Positions 59,571 to 64,000 of a DNA stretch of 64,000 nt are shown here, piece by piece. The number at the start of each line of letters is the position of its first letter. Position 1 is the first letter of the stretch. The notes under the pieces are model-generated. The model saw only the letters and a program-made list of their open reading frames with translations, ran no database searches and had not been told where the DNA came from. The DNA is taken from the NCBI RefSeq assembly GCF_000383595.1, contig NZ_KB911581.1, forward strand, positions 2,796,265-2,860,264, written 5' to 3'. Both the position numbers and the translations under genes were made by a program. This DNA is from Streptomyces bottropensis ATCC 25435. GTDB taxonomy: Bacteria; Actinomycetota; Actinomycetes; Streptomycetales; Streptomycetaceae.

Positions 59571-59600
59571 TTGCCCGCTCGTTCCCCCGGCTCGGACAAT
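59571..59600 (+). promoter_or_regulatory. Promoter of the leaderless ABC-F gene
   Basis: TTGCCC (59571-59576), an 18-base spacer, then GACAAT (59595-59600) whose end is 7 bases from ATG 59608. No ribosome-binding site precedes the ATG. Both facts fit a leaderless transcript. Confidence 0.6.
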
Positions 59601-59607
59601 GCGCCCC

Positions 59608-61227
59608 ATGGGACATCTCGAAGCCGCTCATCTGGAGTACTACCTGCCGGACGGGAGGGCTCTGCTCGGGGACGTGTCCTTTCGGGTGGGGGAGGGGGCC
59701 GTCGTCGCCCTCGTCGGGCCCAACGGCGCCGGCAAGACGACCCTGCTGCGGCTGATCTCCGGGGAGCTGAAGCCGCACGGCGGGTCGGTGACCGTGTCCG
59801 GGGGGCTCGGGGTGATGCGGCAGTTCGTGGGGTCCGTGCGGGACGAGTCGACCGTGCGCGACCTGCTCGTGTCGGTCTCACAGCCGAGGATCAGGGAGGC
59901 CGCGAAGGCGGTCGACGCCGCCGAGCACGGGATCATGACCGTGGACGACGAAGCGGCCCAGATGAAGTACGCGCAGGCCCTCTCCGACTGGGCCGAGGCG
60001 CGTGGCTACGAGGCGGAGACGCTGTGGGACATCTGCACCACGGCCGCGCTCGGGGTGCCGTACGAGAAGGCGCAGTGGCGGCAGGTGCGCACGCTCTCCG
60101 GCGGTGAGCAGAAGCGGCTCGTGCTGGAGGCGCTGCTGCGCGGCACCGACCAGGTGCTCCTGCTCGACGAGCCCGACAACTACCTCGACGTGCCCGGCAA
60201 GCGCTGGCTGGAGGAGCGGCTCGCGGAGACCCGCAAGACCGTGCTCTTCGTGTCGCACGACCGGGAGCTGCTCTCCCGCTCCGCCGAGAAGATCGTGAGC
60301 GTGGAGCCGGGACCGGCCGGCGCGGACGCCTGGGTGCACGGCGGCGGGTTCGCCACGTACCACGAGGCGCGGTCGCGGCGGTTCGAGCGTTTCGAGGAGC
60401 TGCGCAGACGCTGGGACGAGAAGCACGCCCAGCTGAAGAAACTGGTGCTGACCCTCCGTCAGATCGCCGAGAACAGCCCGGACATGGCCTCGCGCTACCG
60501 GGCGGCCCAGACCCGGCTGCGCAAGTACGAGGAGGCCGGGCCGCCCCCGGAGCCGCCGCGCGAGCAGGACATCACGATGCGGCTCAAGGGCGGGCGCACC
60601 GGCGTGCGGGCGGTCACCTGCGAGGCGCTGGAGCTGACCGGGCTGATGAAACCCTTCGACCTGGAGGTCTTCTACGGCGAACGGGTCGCCGTCCTCGGCT
60701 CCAACGGGTCGGGCAAGTCCCACTTCCTGCGGCTGCTCGCCGGCGGCGACGTGGCCCACACGGGGGTGTGGAGGCTCGGCGCACGGGTCGTGCCGGGGCA
60801 CTTCGCGCAGACGCACGCCCATCCGGAGCTGGAGGGGCGGACACTGCTCGACATCCTGTGGAAGGAGCACGCCCAGGACCGGGGCGCGGCCATGTCCCGA
60901 CTGCGCCGGTACGAGCTGACCGGGCAGGCCGAGCAGTCCTTCGACCGGCTCTCCGGCGGCCAGCAGGCCCGGTTCCAGATCCTGCTCCTGGAGCTCCAGG
61001 GCGTCACCGCCCTCCTCCTCGACGAGCCCACCGACAACCTCGACCTGGAGTCGGCGGAGGCCCTGCAGGAGGGCCTGGAGGCCTTCGAGGGCACCGTCCT
61101 GGCGGTCACCCACGACCGCTGGTTCGCTCGTTCGTTCGATCGCTATCTGGTCTTCGGCTCCGACGGCCGCGTACGGGAGACCCCGGAACCGGTCTGGGAC
61201 GAGCGGCGCGTGGAGCGCGCCCGCTAG
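59608..61227 (+). CDS. ABC-F family ATP-binding protein
   Basis: 539 residues with two ATPase cassettes and no membrane segments. Walker A motifs are G-P-N-G-A-G-K-T-T (near 35) and G-S-N-G-S-G-K-S-H (near 370); signatures are L-S-G-G-E-Q-K-R and L-S-G-G-Q-Q-A-R; Walker B ends L-L-L-D-E-P-D-N and L-L-L-D-E-P-T-D-N. A charged linker joins them. ABC-F proteins act on the ribosome, either in translation or as antibiotic-resistance factors; the subtype is not decided from sequence alone. It is transcribed away from the PAP2/DAGK gene. Confidence 0.93.
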   Translation: MGHLEAAHLEYYLPDGRALLGDVSFRVGEGAVVALVGPNGAGKTTLLRLISGELKPHGGSVTVSGGLGVMRQFVGSVRDESTVRDLLVSVSQPRIREAAKAVDAAEHGIMTVDDEAAQMKYAQALSDWAEARGYEAETLWDICTTAALGVPYEKAQWRQVRTLSGGEQKRLVLEALLRGTDQVLLLDEPDNYLDVPGKRWLEERLAETRKTVLFVSHDRELLSRSAEKIVSVEPGPAGADAWVHGGGFATYHEARSRRFERFEELRRRWDEKHAQLKKLVLTLRQIAENSPDMASRYRAAQTRLRKYEEAGPPPEPPREQDITMRLKGGRTGVRAVTCEALELTGLMKPFDLEVFYGERVAVLGSNGSGKSHFLRLLAGGDVAHTGVWRLGARVVPGHFAQTHAHPELEGRTLLDILWKEHAQDRGAAMSRLRRYELTGQAEQSFDRLSGGQQARFQILLLELQGVTALLLDEPTDNLDLESAEALQEGLEAFEGTVLAVTHDRWFARSFDRYLVFGSDGRVRETPEPVWDERRVERAR

Positions 61228-61386
61228 CCCCTCGCCCCCCGCGCACGAGGGCCCGGGACCCGGGATCTTCGTACAGTGGAGGGAGGAACGCGAGATCCAT
61301 GGCTCCCTCCCGGACACCCGTCGGGGTAACGCCCGCCGGACGGGTACCCGGACCCCCTGGAGGAAGACGACGATCGGGGTACCACC

Positions 61387-61620
61387 ATGACCGGAGTGCA
61401 CCCGGACCAGCTGGACGACCAGCAGCTGATGAAGGAGCTGGAGTCGATCCACCGCACGCGTCACGACACGCTCCTGCACGGTTCGACCGAGGCGCTGCGC
61501 ACCCACAACGAACGGATGGCGCAACTGGAGGGCGAGTACCTGCGCCGCCACCCGCGCCGGCCGGTCGTCTCGGGCCGCACCCGCGACGGCGCGCGGGATC
61601 GGGGACCGGCGGCGCCATGA
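61387..61620 (+). CDS. Small helical protein (DUF6158-like)
   Basis: 77 residues, rich in charged helices: the core reads D-D-x-Q-L-M-K-E-L-E-S-I-H-R-T-R-H-D-T-L then H-N-E-R-M-A-Q-L-E-G-E-Y-L-R-R-H-P, a pattern I recall as a small conserved Streptomyces family (DUF6158; moderate certainty). ATG 61387 has a good GGAGGAAGACG ribosome-binding region. Its stop overlaps the start of the next gene (ATGA), so the two are translated together. Confidence 0.75.
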   Translation: MTGVHPDQLDDQQLMKELESIHRTRHDTLLHGSTEALRTHNERMAQLEGEYLRRHPRRPVVSGRTRDGARDRGPAAP

Positions 61621-61740
61621 CACCTGACGCGACCGCGCGTGGCGGCGCCGTGACACCTGACGCGACCGCGCGTGGCGGCGCCGTGACACCTGACGCGACC
61701 GCGCGTGGCGGCGCCGTGAAACCCGACGCGACCGCGCGTG
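61617..61740 (+). repeat. 33-bp in-frame tandem repeat at the start of the TIGR03086 gene
   Basis: Three nearly identical 33-bp units begin at 61617, 61650 and 61683, and a fourth, diverged and truncated, at 61716. They differ only in the first codon (ATG, then GTG) and a few bases in the last unit. Each unit opens with an ATGA/GTGA-like sequence and translates as T-P-D-A-T-A-R-G-G-A-V. Such repeats can change copy number by slippage without breaking the frame. Confidence 0.9.
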
Positions 61741-62303
61741 CGCTGCTGGCCCGGCACGCGCAGGCGCAGGACCTGTTCGGCGCGCGCGTCCGCGCCGTGC
61801 GCGAGGACCAGTGGGACGCGGCTACGCCCTGCGCCGAGTGGTCGGTCCGTGACCTCGTCAACCATCTCGTCTCGGAGCAGCTGTGGGTGCCGTCGCTGGT
61901 GCGGGACGGCTGCATGATCGAGGAGGTCGGCGACACCTTCGAGGGAGACCTGCTGGGGCCCGACCCGGCGGCCTCCTGGGACACGGCCGCGCGTTCCGCG
62001 CGGGAGGCGTTCACCGCGCCCGGCGCGCTCGACCGGACGGTCCACCTGTCCTACGGGGACACGCCGGCGGTCGCCTATTGCGGACAGATGGTCGCCGATC
62101 TCGTCGTGCACACGTGGGATCTCTCGCGGGCGACCGGGGCCGACGAGCGTCTGCCCGACGCGCTGGTGTCGTTCGCCACGGACGAGATCACGCCGTACGC
62201 GGGGGAGCTGGAGAAGACCGGGCTGTTCGAGGCCGCGGTGGCACCGCCGGCGGGGGCCGACGCGCAGACCAGGCTGCTGTGTCTGCTCGGGCGCAGGCCG
62301 TAG
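61617..62303 (+). CDS. TIGR03086 family (DinB/MDMPI-type) putative metal-binding protein
   Basis: 228 residues from ATG 61617. The body (about 40-228) is the mycothiol-dependent maleylpyruvate isomerase-like N-terminal fold: W-x-A-A-T-P-C-A-E-W-S-V-R-D-L-V-N-H-L (His ligand) and D-L-V-V-H-T-W-D-L-S (second His) with a third His/Asp likely. Members bind a metal and may use mycothiol; most are uncharacterised. The first 40 residues are a repeat of T-P-D-A-T-A-R-G-G-A-V, so the true start may be any of four positions (61617, 61650, 61683, 61716). Confidence 0.85.
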   Translation: MTPDATARGGAVTPDATARGGAVTPDATARGGAVKPDATARALLARHAQAQDLFGARVRAVREDQWDAATPCAEWSVRDLVNHLVSEQLWVPSLVRDGCMIEEVGDTFEGDLLGPDPAASWDTAARSAREAFTAPGALDRTVHLSYGDTPAVAYCGQMVADLVVHTWDLSRATGADERLPDALVSFATDEITPYAGELEKTGLFEAAVAPPAGADAQTRLLCLLGRRP

Positions 62304-62409
62304 GACGTTCCGCCTCGGGCTCGTGCCGTCGCGAGGGACGGTGCCGCTCGTGCTCGTATCGTCGCGAGGAACGGGTCCCCCCGGGCTCTTGTCGTCGCGT
62401 CGCGCTCGT

Positions 62410-62444
62410 GGAGGCCGGGCTGCCTGTCGGACCGCCCGGCCTCC
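62410..62444. terminator. Hairpin terminator between the TIGR03086 gene and the catalase gene
   Basis: GGAGGCCGGGC (62410-62420) is perfectly complementary to GCCCGGCCTCC (62434-62444) with a 13-base loop. It lies in the 152 bases between the convergent stops and can serve both genes. The rest of that gap contains only short near-repeats of GTCGCGAGG. Confidence 0.7.
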
Positions 62445-62455
62445 TGCCGCCGCCC

Positions 62456-64000
62456 TCAGCAGCGGGCCGGCGGGCGGCCCCGGTGACGGTGGGCCGCGAT
62501 CGCCGCCAGGAACTCGCGGGTGAACTCGTCGCCCACCCGGCCCTGGGCGGTGTCCGTCACGACACCCCGGTCCGCCACCACGTGATGGAACTCCGAGGAG
62601 AGGCGTATCCCCTCGGGTCGCAGGGCCGCGACGACGCCCACCCCGGAGCCGAGCGCGCCGATCGGTTTGCCGTGACGGTAGGCGTCGCGGACGAAACGCA
62701 TGGCGTCGGGGTCGGCCGCGGAGGGCGGGGTGGCCACGGGGCCGCCGGGAAGCAGCACCGCGTCGTAGAGGACGGACGCCATCGTCGGCAGGGCCCGGTC
62801 CACGGTGTACTCCGCGCCGTCCGCGCCGCGCACGGTGCCGTCCTCGGCCGCCAGCGCCTCGACGACCGCACCCTCGGCCGCCAGTGCCTCCCGCACACCG
62901 GTCACCTGCTCCGCGTCCACGCCGTCCGCGACCAGGACGGCGATCCGGCGGGTGCGGAGGGAACCGGGGCCGCGCTGGGACTCCAGGCTGAGCGCGGGCG
63001 AGGTGAGCTTGTACGCCGGCGGCTCGGTGTCCGTCGGGGTCGGAACGCCGATGCCCTTGGCCACCTCGGCCGCCAACCGCGGGTCCACCTTGGCCAGTTG
63101 CTCCACCGTGCGGGCCCGGACGGTGAGGGCGCCCACCTTGCCGAGTTCGAAGCGGAAGGCCGCCACGATGTGCTCCTGCTCCCAGGGGGCCATGCTGTTC
63201 CAGAACAGGGCGGGCTGGCTGTGGTGGTCCTTGAAACTCTCGCTGCGGCGGCGGATCTTGGCGCCGTCGACGCGCTCGGCGTGGTGGCGGTAGGCGTGCG
63301 GGTCGCCGCCCGCGTGGGCCGGACAGCCGCCGCCCAGGGAGTTGGGGAAGTAGTTCGTGCCGCCGTGCACCGCCGACTGGTGGTAGCCGTCACGGTGGTT
63401 GGTGCGCACCGGTGCCACCGGGCGGTTCACCGGCAACTGGGAGAAGTTGGGTCCGCCGAGGCGGATCAACTGGGTGTCCAGATAGGAGAAGTTGCGGGCC
63501 TGGAGGAGCGGGTCGTTGGTGAAGTCGATGCCCGGGACGACATTGGCGGTGTGGAAGGCCACCTGCTCCGTCTCGGCGAAGAAGTTCTCGGGGTTGCGGT
63601 CCAGCACCATTCGGCCGATCGGCCGGACCGGCACCTGCTCCTCCGGAATGAGTTTCGTGGCGTCGAGCAGATCGAAGTCGAAGGCGAACTCGTCCTCCTC
63701 CGGCACGAGTTGGACCCCCAGCTCCCACTCCGGGTATTCACCGGCCTCGATCGCGTCCCACAGGTCGCGGCGGTTGAAGTCCGGGTCCCGGCCCTGGCAT
63801 TCCTGCGCCTCGTCCCACACCAGCGAGTGCGTGCCCAGCTTCGGCTTCCAGTGGAACTTGACGAACGTGCCGCGCCCGTCGGCGGTCACGAAACGGAACG
63901 TGTGCACACCGAAGCCCTGCATCATGCGGTAGCTGCGCGGGATCGCCCGGTCCGACATCAGCCACATGATCGCGTGCAGGGTCTCCGGCTGCAGCGACAC
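62456..64000 (-). CDS. katE: Large-subunit catalase (KatE/HPII type), N-terminus outside the window
   Basis: 514 residues are visible up to the stop at 62456; the N-terminal domain with the active-site His is not included. The visible part has the R-x-F-x-Y haem-ligand motif (F-S-Y-L-D-T-Q), haem-pocket segments such as G-R-M-V-L-D-R-N-P and [12 protein letters not shown], and a C-terminal DJ-1/PfpI-like domain (from about residue 340 of the visible part, starting [11 protein letters not shown]). The extra domain is the mark of clade 2 large-subunit catalases. It removes hydrogen peroxide, probably in stationary phase or sporulation. Confidence 0.94.
   Translation of the reverse strand: MSLQPETLHAIMWLMSDRAIPRSYRMMQGFGVHTFRFVTADGRGTFVKFHWKPKLGTHSLVWDEAQECQGRDPDFNRRDLWDAIEAGEYPEWELGVQLVPEEDEFAFDFDLLDATKLIPEEQVPVRPIGRMVLDRNPENFFAETEQVAFHTANVVPGIDFTNDPLLQARNFSYLDTQLIRLGGPNFSQLPVNRPVAPVRTNHRDGYHQSAVHGGTNYFPNSLGGGCPAHAGGDPHAYRHHAERVDGAKIRRRSESFKDHHSQPALFWNSMAPWEQEHIVAAFRFELGKVGALTVRARTVEQLAKVDPRLAAEVAKGIGVPTPTDTEPPAYKLTSPALSLESQRGPGSLRTRRIAVLVADGVDAEQVTGVREALAAEGAVVEALAAEDGTVRGADGAEYTVDRALPTMASVLYDAVLLPGGPVATPPSAADPDAMRFVRDAYRHGKPIGALGSGVGVVAALRPEGIRLSSEFHHVVADRGVVTDTAQGRVGDEFTREFLAAIAAHRHRGRPPARC

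Noticed and set aside
61617..61740. 33-bp repeats considered as a CRISPR-like array
   Set aside because: Units are directly adjacent with no spacers and translate in one frame; no cas genes are near.

Overview
The window looks like a piece of a Streptomyces chromosome. It is very GC-rich with strong G/C third-codon bias, uses many GTG starts and ATGA/GTGA stop-start overlaps, and shows several leaderless start signals. It also carries genes typical of the genus: a gvpO-A-F-G-Y-Z-J-L-S-K gas-vesicle cluster, an ethylmalonyl-CoA pathway operon, a PAS-GAF-SpoIIE phosphatase and an F420-type luciferase-like oxidoreductase. I see no rRNA, tRNA, IS element, prophage or CRISPR. About 60 genes fill nearly the whole window; both ends cut a gene (a secreted-type protein at the left, a large catalase at the right).

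Left part (1-17.5 kb). A metal-homeostasis pair (an alpha5-site ArsR/SmtB sensor divergent from a P1B-4 metal ATPase) shares a very compact operator/promoter region. Then come an Ada-AlkA fusion and an Ogt alkyltransferase (alkylation repair), a NarL-type two-component pair, a methyltransferase, a sirtuin, a PQQ-propeller Ser/Thr kinase, a Nudix hydrolase with an ADP-ribosylglycohydrolase, glycerate kinase, an orphan alpha/beta-hydrolase, and the phosphatidylethanolamine genes pssA-psd.

Middle part (17.7-34.8 kb). One minus-strand operon, ccr-ecm-mcl-mch-mcd, encodes the core of the ethylmalonyl-CoA pathway. It is preceded by a TetR regulator and a 3-hydroxybutyryl-CoA dehydrogenase that is an internal tandem duplication. 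Together these would convert acetoacetyl-CoA/crotonyl-CoA units into glyoxylate plus propionyl-CoA. Beyond it lie a HEAT-repeat protein, acetyltransferase, secreted tripeptidyl-peptidase-like hydrolase, a radical SAM protein with a perfect LexA (SOS) box in its promoter, an SRPBCC protein, and an MFS exporter fused to three beta-sandwich repeats behind a large nested inverted repeat.

Right part (35-64 kb). A PAS-GAF-SpoIIE-ATPase signalling protein and a methyltransferase precede a four-gene peptidase operon (M55, M20, S9, S66), small membrane protein genes, an arginase-like relic, an F420-type oxidoreductase, a type II NADH dehydrogenase-transketolase-LigD-polymerase run, and the ten-gene gas-vesicle cluster. 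The end holds a small membrane protein, a methyltransferase, a PAP2/diacylglycerol-kinase fusion, a leaderless ABC-F ATPase, a TIGR03086-type protein whose gene starts with a 33-bp tandem repeat, and a KatE-type catalase.

The items I would look at first are the NmtR-like/P1B-4 control region, the SOS box, the in-frame 33-bp repeats that offer four successive start codons, the duplicated dehydrogenase, the MFS fusion with its nested inverted repeat, and the oppositely charged tails of GvpY and GvpZ.
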